Made by a program: the position numbers and the translations under genes. From Streptomyces hydrogenans (lineage in GTDB: Bacteria > Actinomycetota > Actinomycetes > Streptomycetales > Streptomycetaceae), in contig NZ_BNBS01000023.1 in the NCBI RefSeq assembly GCF_014656075.1, positions 19,108-83,107 on the forward strand: 64,000 bases of DNA, given 5' to 3'. Shown here in pieces: positions 32,249 to 40,375 of this stretch. Each line of letters begins with the position of its first letter. The stretch's first letter is position 1. Under the pieces are notes generated by a model. It ran no database searches, was not told the DNA's origin, and saw only the letters and a list, made by a program, of their open reading frames with translations.

Positions 32249-32368
32249 CTACGGCTGGGCAGGCCGCGAGACGCGGTAGAGCTCCTTGAGCGCTCGGGAA
32301 GGCGCGTAGGTGGTCGAGATCGGAACACACGCCTTGCCCTCGAAGCGCGCCTCGACGAGCAGGCGAGG
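32249..32368 (-). pseudogene. In-frame continuation of the exonuclease gene after its stop
   Basis: Directly after the TAG of the exonuclease, the same reading frame codes for PRLLVEARFEGKACVPISTT followed by YAPSRALKELYRVSRPAQP and then a second TAG. Composition and third-position bias look coding. The likely explanation is that the gene once ended here and a nonsense mutation shortened it; read-through is the alternative. Confidence 0.4.
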
Positions 32369-32956
32369 CTAGACGGCGGTGGCCGTGCCCGGCCATGCCC
32401 CGCGGCCCACCAGATCGAGAACGAGTGCGGCGATGTTCCACGCGTCGTCCTCTCCGCGGTGGTGGCGTCCCTCGAGCGGCAGTCCGGCTATGCGCAGAGC
32501 CTGGTCCATGCCGGGTTTCTTGCGCAGCCCGTAGGCCGCGGTGAATACGGCCTTGGCGTTGGTGTGGGTGCGCTCGGTCGGATAGCCGAACGGAAAGGCC
32601 ACCCCGTCGGCCTGACTCTGCCGAGCGAACTGCCGGCGGTCGTACTCGCCCCAGCTCGCCCAGGGGCGCTCCCCGGCCTCGTGCTCCTCGACGAGGATCC
32701 GGCACGCCTCGGCGAAGGAGACGCCCCGTTCCACCTCGGCTTGCGTCAGTCCGGTCAGTTCACTGCAGAAGCCGCTCACCCTCGACCGGACAGGGCGGAC
32801 CAGGACACGATGCCGGGACACCCGGCGTCCTGCCGAAACGTCCACGACGGTGAGACCGATCTCGATGATCTCGTTCACCGAGCCGGGCGGCGGCTGCCCG
32901 TCCCAGCAGGTGGCTTCCACATCAATGACGTTCAGCAGGGAGGAATCGCGGCGCAT
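32369..32956 (-). CDS. DEDDh 3'-5' exonuclease (DnaQ/ERI-1-like)
   Basis: 195 aa. Catalytic acids are visible in order: DVE (D12, E14) in NVIDVEATCWDG, D106 in WGEYDRRQF, and H166-x4-D171 in HHRGEDDAWNIA, giving the full DEDDh set for two-metal hydrolysis of DNA or RNA 3' ends. The CWDG and NEIIEIG opening resembles ERI-1/KapD-type enzymes. The gene ends at TAG 32369-32371, but the same frame continues without a break for another 39 codons to 32249. Start ATG 32956. Confidence 0.8.
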   Translation of the reverse strand: MRRDSSLLNVIDVEATCWDGQPPPGSVNEIIEIGLTVVDVSAGRRVSRHRVLVRPVRSRVSGFCSELTGLTQAEVERGVSFAEACRILVEEHEAGERPWASWGEYDRRQFARQSQADGVAFPFGYPTERTHTNAKAVFTAAYGLRKKPGMDQALRIAGLPLEGRHHRGEDDAWNIAALVLDLVGRGAWPGTATAV

Positions 32957-33114
32957 GGGGCCGAGGGTAGGGATGATCGCCCGGTTCCGCCCCTCGATTT
33001 CCGCACGTCCACGCCGTCGCCGCCGACACCGACTTCGTCGGCGCGAACCTCACGCCTCGATCCGGACCGGATCCCTCTCTGCGTCAACCCCCGAAGGACT
33101 TCAGACGCCGACCG

Positions 33115-33594
33115 TTATGAGGCGGCTGAGTTCTGCCGAACGAGCCTTATGTCGAGGGAACAGGGAATCTCGATGTCGTCCGAGAGGCACAGGGATGATC
33201 CCTCGTCGATGGCGTTGAGGTTGATCAGGCAGGTGCCTTGCTCCACCCCCTCGAAGGAGAGGTTCACCGTGTCTCCTTCGACGTATTTGTCCAGAGCGGA
33301 AGAGGTTTCCGGGCTGTCCGGGTCAGAGCCCCAGAACGCCCACCTGCCGGCTCCTTCACCCTGCGGACAGCCATCCCAGGAGGAGAGGGATCCCCAGTCG
33401 AATCCGGAAGCCGTGAACCGATGGTCTACCTGAAGTCTCACCGTCTCACCGTTCTTTCCCTCCCATGCTCCGATCACCGATTCCACACCGACTCGGGACA
33501 GTTTCTCGGATCCGGAACACGACGTCACACAAGCGGCGATGGCCATCACCGAGGTCAGAACGAGGAGTCGCTTCTTCCACTGCATGTCTGTCAC
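33115..33594 (-). CDS. Lipoprotein, unknown function (159 aa)
   Basis: Signal with KKRLLVLTSVMAIAACVTSC, where C26 (VTSC followed by SGSE) or C22 (IAAC) would be lipidated, so the protein is anchored on the outer face of the membrane. The mature part contains VESVIGAWEGKNGETVRLQVDHRFTASGF, then GWxxG-like segments, and is Cys-containing (WDGCPQGEG, GTCLIN, SLCLSD, IPCSL). The opening IGAWEG...VRLQVDHRFTASGF is typical of small secreted lipoproteins of Streptomyces. Base composition is lower in G/C than its neighbours. Confidence 0.7.
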   Translation of the reverse strand: MTDMQWKKRLLVLTSVMAIAACVTSCSGSEKLSRVGVESVIGAWEGKNGETVRLQVDHRFTASGFDWGSLSSWDGCPQGEGAGRWAFWGSDPDSPETSSALDKYVEGDTVNLSFEGVEQGTCLINLNAIDEGSSLCLSDDIEIPCSLDIRLVRQNSAAS

Positions 33595-33666
33595 TGCCTT
33601 TCACCCCTTCACGGGGACGCGGCCTCGTCCGCCGGGCCCGCGTCCTCGGGGCCCGGCGGCGCCACG

Positions 33667-33693
33667 CCGTCCCGGGCAGGTGGCCCGGGACGG
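33667..33693. terminator. Hairpin after the FG-GAP protein gene
   Basis: CCGTCCCGGG-N7-CCCGGGACGG, a perfect 10-bp stem beginning 17 bp past the stop of the minus-strand gene that ends at 33710. No U-tract, as usual for Streptomyces terminators. Confidence 0.6.
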
Positions 33694-33709
33694 TCGTTCA
33701 GGGGGCGGA

Positions 33710-34894
33710 TCAGAAGGTGCCGGCGCCTTCCAGGGCCCACCAGGAGTAGTTGCCGTCGTCGACCTTGCGGAGGCCGCCGCCGGCGAGCCCCTGGTACTGG
33801 TAGAGCGCGCCGTTGTCGGCCGCCTGCAGATCGGGGCGTCCGTCGCCGGTGGTGTCGCCGACGCCGAGGAAGTGGTACATGGAGTTCCAGCCGCCGGAGC
33901 CGATGAGCTTGCGCGCACCGAGGGTCCGCGTCGAGGTGCCGGGGTAGAGCCACAGCTTGCCGGTGGACTTCTCGACGGCGAGGAGGTCGGCGCGGCCGTC
34001 GCCGGACATGTCGCCGACGCCGACGAGGGCGTTCAGACCGTTCCAGCCGCCTGCGCCGACGAGCCGACGGGCTCCGAGTCCTCCGGAAGCCGTGCCGGGG
34101 TAGAGCCAGAGCTTGCCGGTGGACTTCTCGACGGCGAGGAGGTCGGAGCGGCCGTCACCCGACAGGTCACCGAACGCGGCGAGCCGCCCCAGGGAGTTCC
34201 AGCCGCCGGTCCCGATGAGCTTGCGCGCGCCGAGCCCTCCGCTGCCGGTGCCCTTGTACAGCCACAGCTTGCCGGTGGACTTCTCACGGGCGATGACGTC
34301 CTCGCGGCCGTCCCGGCTGAAGTCCCCGTGCCGCACGACGGCGTCGAACGCCTTCCAGCCGCCGCTGCCGACCAAGCGGCCTGTGCCGTCGCCGGACATG
34401 AACCACAGACGCCCCGCCTCGTCCCGCAGAATCGCGTCCGCGCACCGGTCGCCGTTCAGGTCCCCGAATCCGGCCGCCTTGGGTGAGACGGCCGTCTTCC
34501 AGTACGGATACGCCTTCCCCTCGCACTCGCGCAGCGTGGGAACGAGCTTGATGGAGCTGATCCCGGTACTGCCGCCGCTGGTCGCGTAGACCTGGGCGGG
34601 AGAGTCCCACGAGTAGCCCTCCGTGTAGTTCGGCCGGCCGAAGAAGCAGGCGTACGAGCCCGTGCGGTTCATCCGGGTCCGGATCTTGTTGTCCCAGTTC
34701 CCCAGTGTGGCGGCGCTCGTCCTGGTCTTGAACATCGAGCCCGTGCCGTCGTCGTTCGCCCAGGCGCAGAAGTAGCCCTGGGGGCAGTCGCTGATCGCCG
34801 CCCGGGCGGGCGCGACGCCGGCCCCGAGCGCCAGCGATGTGAGCCCCAGTGTCGTGGCCATGGCGGCCACGCGCCGACGCGGAGTCGTACGCAT
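33710..34894 (-). CDS. Secreted protein: I36-inhibitor-like domain plus FG-GAP/VCBS beta-propeller
   Basis: About 394 aa. Signal peptide (RRRVAAMATTLGLTSLALG, then GAGVAPARA). Residues about 30-115 look like a peptidase-inhibitor I36 / crystallin-like module (CPQGYFCAWAND, YACFFGRPNYTEGY). The rest is FG-GAP repeats of 52 residues with calcium loops (DLNGDRCAD, DFSRDGRED, DLSGDGRSD, DMSGDGRAD, DTTGDGRPD). The start at 34894 has GGGAGGGG upstream, better than the longer frame. Exported; function could be adhesion or inhibition of proteases. The same I36 module occurs twice in the protein at 46360-47133. Confidence 0.8.
   Translation of the reverse strand: MRTTPRRRVAAMATTLGLTSLALGAGVAPARAAISDCPQGYFCAWANDDGTGSMFKTRTSAATLGNWDNKIRTRMNRTGSYACFFGRPNYTEGYSWDSPAQVYATSGGSTGISSIKLVPTLRECEGKAYPYWKTAVSPKAAGFGDLNGDRCADAILRDEAGRLWFMSGDGTGRLVGSGGWKAFDAVVRHGDFSRDGREDVIAREKSTGKLWLYKGTGSGGLGARKLIGTGGWNSLGRLAAFGDLSGDGRSDLLAVEKSTGKLWLYPGTASGGLGARRLVGAGGWNGLNALVGVGDMSGDGRADLLAVEKSTGKLWLYPGTSTRTLGARKLIGSGGWNSMYHFLGVGDTTGDGRPDLQAADNGALYQYQGLAGGGLRKVDDGNYSWWALEGAGTF
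33942..34300 (-). repeat. Near-identical 156-bp coding repeats of the FG-GAP propeller
   Basis: The string coding for STGKLWLYPGT recurs at 33945, 34101 and 34257 with a 156-bp period and very high DNA identity, notably the shared segment reading gcttgccggtggacttctc. Recent duplication or gene conversion is likely, and the number of blades may vary between strains. Confidence 0.75.
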
Positions 34895-35060
34895 AGAGTC
34901 CCCTCCCTTACGCGGCACGAAGAGCGAGCGTGACGTGCCGCGCCAGGAAGATATCCCGGGCTCGCGGGCAACCGGTCAAGGGCCCCGGCCGTGGCGCCCG
35001 GCGCTCCCGGATCCGCCGGGCGTCAGTAGCGGGTGCTGTCGTACCGGCGCAGTCGCGCGG

Positions 35061-35600
35061 TCACGGCCCTCTCGGTGCGCCCAACGCGTCGGCGATCTCC
35101 TTCTCGCTGTGTTTCCTGGTCGCGCGGCGGGTGGCGTAGCAGCCGTCGATGTCGACGATCGTGTCGAGTTCGCCCACGATGCGCAGGGCGGTGAGCGGGT
35201 CGCCGTCCGTGGTCCTGTCGAGGTGCTCGCGGATCCGGGAGATCAGCCGGGCGACGTCCTCGGGGACGGGTACGGCGGCGGCGTTGATCTGGCGGGTGTG
35301 GTGCTCCCAGTCCTTCTCCGGGCCGGAGGTGTCGTAGCGGTACGGCTCACGGTCCGGCACCCTCTTCCAGTCGATCGGGTACGTGGTCTCGCCGTACCAG
35401 CCACACGCACACGCCGCGCGCATCCGGTCCGCGAACGGCCTGCGGCCAGATCCGTCGTAGAACCACCAGTCCGTGAAGCTCGGCACGTGCGCCCCACTGC
35501 CCATGTCGATGTAGACCGGTCCGGGGACGGTGCCGTCCTCCAGCAGCACCCCGACCTTTCCCGTATGTCCTTCCGCGCCGTCCGGCTCCCACTCCCACAT
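35061..35600 (-). CDS. Hypothetical protein, 179 aa
   Basis: Starts MWEWEPDGAEGHTGKVGVLL. Contains a tryptophan-rich middle (PSFTDWWFYDGSGRRPFADRM, CACGWYGETTYPIDWKR) and a helical end (DVARLISRIREHLD, KHSEKEIADALGA). The CACGW-type element resembles a small zinc or disulfide unit. No export signal. Family not recognised. The pattern of Trp and Cys suggests a conserved Streptomyces-specific protein. Confidence 0.6.
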   Translation of the reverse strand: MWEWEPDGAEGHTGKVGVLLEDGTVPGPVYIDMGSGAHVPSFTDWWFYDGSGRRPFADRMRAACACGWYGETTYPIDWKRVPDREPYRYDTSGPEKDWEHHTRQINAAAVPVPEDVARLISRIREHLDRTTDGDPLTALRIVGELDTIVDIDGCYATRRATRKHSEKEIADALGAPRGP

Positions 35601-35886
35601 GTCCCGGCCTCCTCTCGTTCACTGCGCCAGTACCCGGCCGCCGCCCATCGGCCGGCGGCCCTCGCGTCCACGGTGGCGGACCGCACAGGACCACCGCAGG
35701 TGAACGCCCGCACAATCCACCGCCGAGCGGCAACCATCCCGTCGGTTGAGTTGAACCTGCGGCCGCACACCGGAGTGCCCGCATGCCGACGGCGCTCCGA
35801 TGTCGGCCGCTACGGCGGTGATCGCCCACGGAAGGCTCTTCGGGCGCTTCGCCTGCCCATGCCTGGTTCGCAAGTATGTTCTGACC

Positions 35887-36150
35887 GTGGAGAGCGAGCA
35901 GATCATCATCGAACTCACCCCGGATGAGGCGCTGGTCCTGTCGGACTGGCTTGAGCGGGTGCAGATGACAGACCTCAGTCGTCTCGTCGACGACGAAGCG
36001 GTGTGGGCTCCGATCCACAGGGTGGCGGGGACGCTGGACAAGTCCCTCCCCGAAATCTTCGCGGCGGACTACGCGGAGCGTCTGGACGCGGCGCGGGGCA
36101 GACTGCGTCCGCTCGGTGACGACTCAGGCGAGGGAGACGGTGCCGGCTGA
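35887..36150 (+). CDS. Small acidic protein, 87 aa
   Basis: GTG start giving MESEQIIIELTPDEALVLSDWLERV, then a second helix pair ending AADYAERLDAARGRL and a Gly/Asp tail. An all-alpha fold is likely. The longer frame from 35800 has a less coding-like N-terminus. A TATGTT hexamer lies just upstream of the GTG, so a leaderless transcript is possible. No family recognised. Confidence 0.5.
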   Translation: MESEQIIIELTPDEALVLSDWLERVQMTDLSRLVDDEAVWAPIHRVAGTLDKSLPEIFAADYAERLDAARGRLRPLGDDSGEGDGAG

Positions 36151-36188
36151 CCCGCGACAGCGTGCGAAGCCCGTGCTTGGGTTGACCC

Positions 36189-36677
36189 TCAGGTGTCGTA
36201 GAGACCGTCCCAGGGAGCGGAGAACCCCAGGCCGTCGGGGTAGAGCTCCGCCCAGTCGTCGTCACCTTCGCCGTCCTCGTGGCGCTCAGCGACCAGGCCG
36301 AAGATCACACCGCCGACGGTCAACCGGAACGGACGGATCGCGATGTCCCCGTACTCGCGCCGGGAAAGGCCGTCGAGAAGCGCTGCCATCCGCGCCTCGG
36401 CCCGAGAGGCGACGGAGTCCACGTCGTAAGGCCGTCGCTGCTGCTCGGCCCACGTGCCTGCGCACCAGATATCCGAGTCGGCGTGATGGCCCTCGGAGTC
36501 GAAACGGTGGAGCACGACGTAGAGCCGCTTGCTCTCCTCCCACCCCTCCCCATGCCTGAACCCGTCTGGAAAGGCGTAGGTGATCGAGGCGAAGAACCGA
36601 CCTTCCGCATACCGCCCGATCGTTTGGGTGCGGTAGTCAGGTTCGTGGGCGATCGGGATGATCTCCGAGACTGCCAT
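36189..36677 (-). CDS. Hypothetical protein, 162 aa
   Basis: MAVSEIIPIAHEPDYRTQTIGRYAEGRFFASITYAFPDG, then LYVVLHRFDSEGHHADSDIWCAGTW and IRPFRLTVGGVIFGLVAERHEDGEGDDDWAELYPDGLGFSAPWDGLYDT. This beta-rich soluble layout resembles a conserved actinobacterial family whose function I do not know. The start at ATG 36677 is preferred because the extra frame upstream is Arg/Pro-rich and unlike coding sequence. Confidence 0.6.
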   Translation of the reverse strand: MAVSEIIPIAHEPDYRTQTIGRYAEGRFFASITYAFPDGFRHGEGWEESKRLYVVLHRFDSEGHHADSDIWCAGTWAEQQRRPYDVDSVASRAEARMAALLDGLSRREYGDIAIRPFRLTVGGVIFGLVAERHEDGEGDDDWAELYPDGLGFSAPWDGLYDT

Positions 36678-36769
36678 GGCGAAACCATAGACGTAGGCCG
36701 GGAAGGGCCTGGTCCAGCGGCGAGGCCGGGGCAGTGGGCAGAGATCGCGCACCCGCGGACACCTTCAGC

Positions 36770-36975
36770 GGAGACTGTGCGGTTTCCTCGCGCATCACCC
36801 AAGCGTGCCGGAAGCCCGGCCCCGGCGGCCCCCACCTCCTGGACCAGACCCACGCCATCGCCGACTGCCGGGTGAGCCGGACCGCCGACGGAGGCACCCA
36901 CGTCGTGGTGTTCGGCGAGGTCCTCGGGGTCACCACCGCCCCCTCCTGCTCTACGGACGCCGGACACCGCGTGTT
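36770..36975 (+). pseudogene. Remnant of a flavin-reductase-like gene (3' part)
   Basis: Frame 2 encodes GGPHLLDQTHAIADCRVSRT and then ADGGTHVVVFGEVLGV, matching the C-terminal part of flavin reductases (HLLD...A..DCRV....GGTHVVV.GEVL). From 36937 the continuing motif RPLLLYGRR is in another frame, so a frameshift separates the pieces. The N-terminal half with the flavin site is not found. This is a decayed gene. Confidence 0.5.
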
Positions 36976-37256
36976 CCGCGCCCCGGCGGGGGCTGCCCGG
37001 GCGGGAGGAGGACTCGACGTCACGGCGGGCGCTCCACGGCACGACGTCGCGCTCGCGCGGCGATCGCCGCGGATGGCCGTAGTCAGAGCCCTTGCGGCCG
37101 TGCTGTTCGGCGGGGCGCCACCGCCACGAGGACGATCGCCGCCAGGACGACGGGAGTCCGGGAGGCGCGGGCCCGAAAACGCCACCGCGCCGACACCCTG
37201 AACGGGCCCGCCGCAATCACGTGGCAGGGGGACCCCGTTTCCGCGATCATGGTTCG
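36976..37256. other. Non-coding stretch without recognised content
   Basis: Between the flavin-reductase remnant and the next plus-strand gene I see only Arg/Pro-rich shadow frames. No hairpin or promoter stands out. Confidence 0.3.
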
Positions 37257-38012
37257 ATGAGCACGAGCCCGGACCATCTCCGTTTGAGCATCGCGTGCCC
37301 TCCACCCGACGAGGGCGTCGTGCAGGTCCGCCCGATCGTCAATGGCCGGGATCTTTTGGACGAGATGGTCCCCGTTGGTGTGGGGGGATCCGGCTACGTG
37401 GGAGTGCAACCCAGGTATCTGCTCGGTCACGACGGGCCGTTGCAGGCCGCCTCGGCACCTCACGAGGTGCGACTCGCGCTGTCCGGGTGCGGTGTGGAGG
37501 AATGCTGTGGCGCGCTGTACGTGACGGTCGCGCGCAGCGGGGAGCACGTCGTCTGGGCGGGCTGGCGCGACCCGGCCCGACAGGACCTCGTCCTGCCGGA
37601 GCTCCGGTTCACCGCAGGTCCGTACGAGGCCGAGGTGCTGCGAGCGGGGAAGGACCGCGGTGGGGAGTGGCGGGGAGGAGTGGTGGCGGAACTGCTGGAG
37701 GCCGGGCTGAGGAGACGTGAGGAATGGCTCCGCAGGTGGGACTGCGAGTTGGAGGGCGTGTGGGCCTCTCGTACGGACCCCGCTCGCATCCATGTCGTCC
37801 TGTGGCATCCCCGTGACCGGGCGGACCCGGATCTCCCGTGGCTCCAGTTCGGCATGACCCTCCCGATCTCCGCCGATGCCGCGTCGGCCCAAGCCGAACG
37901 CTTCGAAGCGCAGTTGATCGCAGGCGATCCCCGTGCCACCGCCGAGGTGTGGGGAGGCTCGCATGACGCCGAGCGACTGGGTTACCCGTGGCCGCCTGCC
38001 GACCCGTTGTAG
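37257..38012 (+). CDS. Hypothetical protein, 251 aa
   Basis: MSTSPDHLRLSIACPPPDEGVVQVRPIVNGRDLLDEMVP, a beta-rich N-terminal domain (YLLGHDGPLQAASAPHEVRLALSGC, CCGALYVTVARSGEHVVWAGW) and a helical C-terminal region (GGVVAELLEAGLRRREEWLRRWDCELEGVW). The opening resembles a Streptomyces family of soluble proteins of about 250 residues with an RPIVNGRDL motif. Function not known. The ATG at 37257 overlaps the TGA of a shadow frame and has a weak site. Confidence 0.65.
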   Translation: MSTSPDHLRLSIACPPPDEGVVQVRPIVNGRDLLDEMVPVGVGGSGYVGVQPRYLLGHDGPLQAASAPHEVRLALSGCGVEECCGALYVTVARSGEHVVWAGWRDPARQDLVLPELRFTAGPYEAEVLRAGKDRGGEWRGGVVAELLEAGLRRREEWLRRWDCELEGVWASRTDPARIHVVLWHPRDRADPDLPWLQFGMTLPISADAASAQAERFEAQLIAGDPRATAEVWGGSHDAERLGYPWPPADPL

Positions 38013-38327
38013 ATCTCCATCGTCGTATGCAGGGCGACCGTCGGCAGGCGCAGTCCTACCCGCCCCAGGGGAGCGGTCCGCAGGCAGGCGGGCCTCGGCG
38101 GGACAGCAGAAGCCGTTCACGCGTCCGTACGAGCGCGGACCACCAGCCTCTCCCCCACCGCTCACCGGGGGCGAGGTGCGGAAGAAACGTGGAAGCGTCA
38201 GCGGCCCGTTCACGAAGAGCAGGGTCATGAGGGCCAGCCGAAGGGTGAGCAGGTCACCCTGGACCTTTCCAGGGTGACGTCCGCGGCGGCTGCGCCCAAC
38301 CCTTTTGAAGTCAGGGAGAAGAGCGGC
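38013..38327. other. Intergenic region without recognised gene
   Basis: About 315 bp between two plus-strand orphan genes. Frames here are short and Arg/Ser-rich. A GGAG-type site for the next gene lies at the end; nothing else stands out. Confidence 0.3.
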
Positions 38328-38801
38328 ATGGATACCGCCGTACTTGAGCAGATGCTGGACGCGGCCTTCGATCACGCTGTCGTGCACCACGGGTACACCA
38401 CCTACATGCGCGACTACGAGGTCATCGTCTACGCGACGGCCGACCCCCGCACGGACGTGGCGCCGTCCCATCTGCGGTATCTCTTCCGGTACTGCGTCGA
38501 GGCCCGTTGTGAGACGTCCGTGCCGGCGGAGACCTGGCGGGGCTCCTTGGACGACCGGCTCATCGACCACGAAACCGGCGTTGACCTCGACGGATACGTC
38601 TGGGGCGTGAAGTGGCACAGCCTGTACCCGGGAGCCGAGCTCCTTCCGGAGTCCGAGGCGACCCGCCGCTGGTCGAAGGCCCTCGGGATCGACTTTCACG
38701 AGGTGCGCATCGCGACGAACGCACACAACCTGACCTTGCTCTTCTCAGACCTTCAGGTGAGCGAAGTGCCTGTCGGGTACACCCCGTTCGTCGCGGAGTA
38801 G
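38328..38801 (+). CDS. Hypothetical protein, 157 aa, with a duplicated 3' end
   Basis: MDTAVLEQMLDAAFDHAVVHHGYTTYMRDYEVIVYATADPRT, DVAPSHLRYLFRYCVEARCETSVPAETWRGSLDDRLID, VKWHSLYPGAELL. This resembles a soluble Streptomyces family called YxiG-like (HGYTTYMRDYEV, LRYLFRYCVEA). The gene's last 14 codons plus 43 bp downstream are tandemly duplicated (57-bp unit). In the second copy the TAG is CAG and reading continues six codons to a later TAG, so the gene may once have ended EQGRCP. Confidence 0.65.
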   Translation: MDTAVLEQMLDAAFDHAVVHHGYTTYMRDYEVIVYATADPRTDVAPSHLRYLFRYCVEARCETSVPAETWRGSLDDRLIDHETGVDLDGYVWGVKWHSLYPGAELLPESEATRRWSKALGIDFHEVRIATNAHNLTLLFSDLQVSEVPVGYTPFVAE

Positions 38802-38871
38802 GGAAGCTCTCCGTTGAGCGAAGTGCCTGTCGGTTACACCCCGTTCGTCGCGGAGCAGGGACGCTGTCCGT
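38758..38871 (+). repeat. 57-bp tandem duplication at a gene's 3' end
   Basis: Units 38758-38814 and 38815-38871 differ at only about five positions (for example GGG/GGT, TAG/CAG). Each begins TGAGCGAAGTGCC. The unit is 19 codons long, so the frame is kept across both copies. This is a recent duplication with divergence at the stop codon. Confidence 0.85.
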
Positions 38872-39425
38872 AGCCGAGCCGACGGGTGTCCGGCAGCCGC
38901 CGAGGCCGAGGCTCAACGCATGGCGGCATCACGTCCGTCAGGGGCCCGGATCGGTGCCCGCGAGCGTGGGGGAAGCGGGACGGAGGTGCTGGTGAGTTCG
39001 CCTTCGTAGAAGGCGTAGGGCAGAACTGGACACATCGAGGCCCGTGGGGTGACGAGGGTGGGCGGCCTCTGGCGGAGGCGGAGTTCTTGGTCTGAGCCCC
39101 CTCTACCAGCGGCTTCGCCTGCCTGTGAGACCCACCGGCAAACCCGGCAGCCTGGCGGGAGGGTCCTCCCTGGCCCCGGGGTGGCCGGCCGAGCCTTGGG
39201 GGGTTCCGCTTGTGGCGCTTCGCGCAGGGCCGCTGACCGTCTGCCCCGTTCCATCGGGCGCGGCAGCAGGCGCATCACCGGCATCACGCGCACCTCGGTC
39301 CACTCTGCGGCCGATCGCCCGAAAATGGAGTCCCCACCCTGACGCACGCATGCCAGCCTCCTCCTTGCGGCGCCGTGCATTCGATCGCGGACGCGGTCGG
39401 GGGCGTCCGAATTGGGGGGACACGC
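38872..39425. other. Long intergenic region
   Basis: About 550 bp without a gene I can defend. One minus-strand frame includes CPVLPYAFYEGELTSTSVPL, which looks mildly coding, but it has no recognisable family or start. A GGGGGG ribosome site at 39414-39419 belongs to the next gene. Confidence 0.3.
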
Positions 39426-40223
39426 GTGTTCCGAGCAACCAGATCCATGGTCGGGCTAGCCGGCCTCATCCTGATGCTGACGGGGCTTTCGGTGCCACAG
39501 GCTGCCGCCGGTCCGTCGCGCGGCGCAGAACCCAAGACCGCTGTCGCCCAGCACGACGAAGCGGTGTACGTCGTGCAGGAACGGGCGGACGGCACCGTCC
39601 ACACCTCCATCTACGAGCCCGCCGCGGGCGTCACGCCCGATGAGCTGCGGGCATCGCTGCGGCGCCAGGGCGTCCGCGCCGTGCAGGACGCGGAGCCGAC
39701 AGCCGCAGCCGGCATCGGGACGCTCGGGTGTTCCCCGGTCGTCGGGACCGCGTCCGCGCTGTGCGGCGCCAAGTGGTCCTACGGGGCCTACAACGACCCG
39801 CAGGTGTACTTCCTCGACCACACCAGCGACAGCTGGCCGGTGAGCGACGCACAGGTCGACTGGTACCAGTCGCCCGGCATCGACGCCTACTACCGCTGGT
39901 ACACGGCCGGCTGCCCCAGCGGCCGGCACTGCGTGCACACCTACAGCGGCAGCTACGGGACCGACTGGTACGGCCAGACCTCGTACACCACCTCGGGTGG
40001 GTACTTCGTGGACGGTTCCGTCGTCGTGCGGCTCAACGACCAGGTGACGCCGAACACCTACGCGGCGCGGCGCAGCGTCGCGTGCCACGAGATGGGCCAC
40101 GCGCTGGGGCTGGATCACAACGGGTCGACCAACAGCTGCATGTCGGTTCCCGAATTCCCGCAGCACCCGTCGTCCCAGGACTATTCGGTGCTGAACCTGC
40201 TCTACCCGAAGGCCGGCACCTGA
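39426..40223 (+). CDS. Secreted matrixin-like zinc metalloprotease
   Basis: 265 aa, GTG start after GGGGGG. Signal peptide (RSMVGLAGLILMLTGLSVPQ, then AAAG), then a propeptide-like acidic segment and a catalytic core containing HEMGHALGLDH (H221, H225, H231), the HExxHxxGxxH signature of matrixins and other metzincins. The Met-turn-like SCMSVPEF follows. Three or four Cys could pair (C102, C113, C163, C169). Exported and probably activated by propeptide removal. Monocistronic, followed by a strong terminator. Confidence 0.82.
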   Translation: MFRATRSMVGLAGLILMLTGLSVPQAAAGPSRGAEPKTAVAQHDEAVYVVQERADGTVHTSIYEPAAGVTPDELRASLRRQGVRAVQDAEPTAAAGIGTLGCSPVVGTASALCGAKWSYGAYNDPQVYFLDHTSDSWPVSDAQVDWYQSPGIDAYYRWYTAGCPSGRHCVHTYSGSYGTDWYGQTSYTTSGGYFVDGSVVVRLNDQVTPNTYAARRSVACHEMGHALGLDHNGSTNSCMSVPEFPQHPSSQDYSVLNLLYPKAGT

Positions 40224-40233
40224 CGGACCCGGC

Positions 40234-40271
40234 GTGCCGCCCCCGGTCCGGCACCGGGCCGGGGGCGGCAC
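40234..40271. terminator. Strong hairpin terminator
   Basis: GTGCCGCCCCCGG-N12-CCGGGGGCGGCAC, a perfect 13-bp stem starting 11 bp after the matrixin stop codon and before the convergent hydrolase gene, so it may stop transcription from the protease side. Confidence 0.7.
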
Positions 40272-40375
40272 CGTGCGGGTCGGTGAGCGCTCGTCGTCAT
40301 CGCTCCGAGGTGGCCGGGTGCAGGCTCGGAGCCGGTCGTGGGTGGCGGTGGCGAAGCGGGCCTGCGGGGGCCGGG

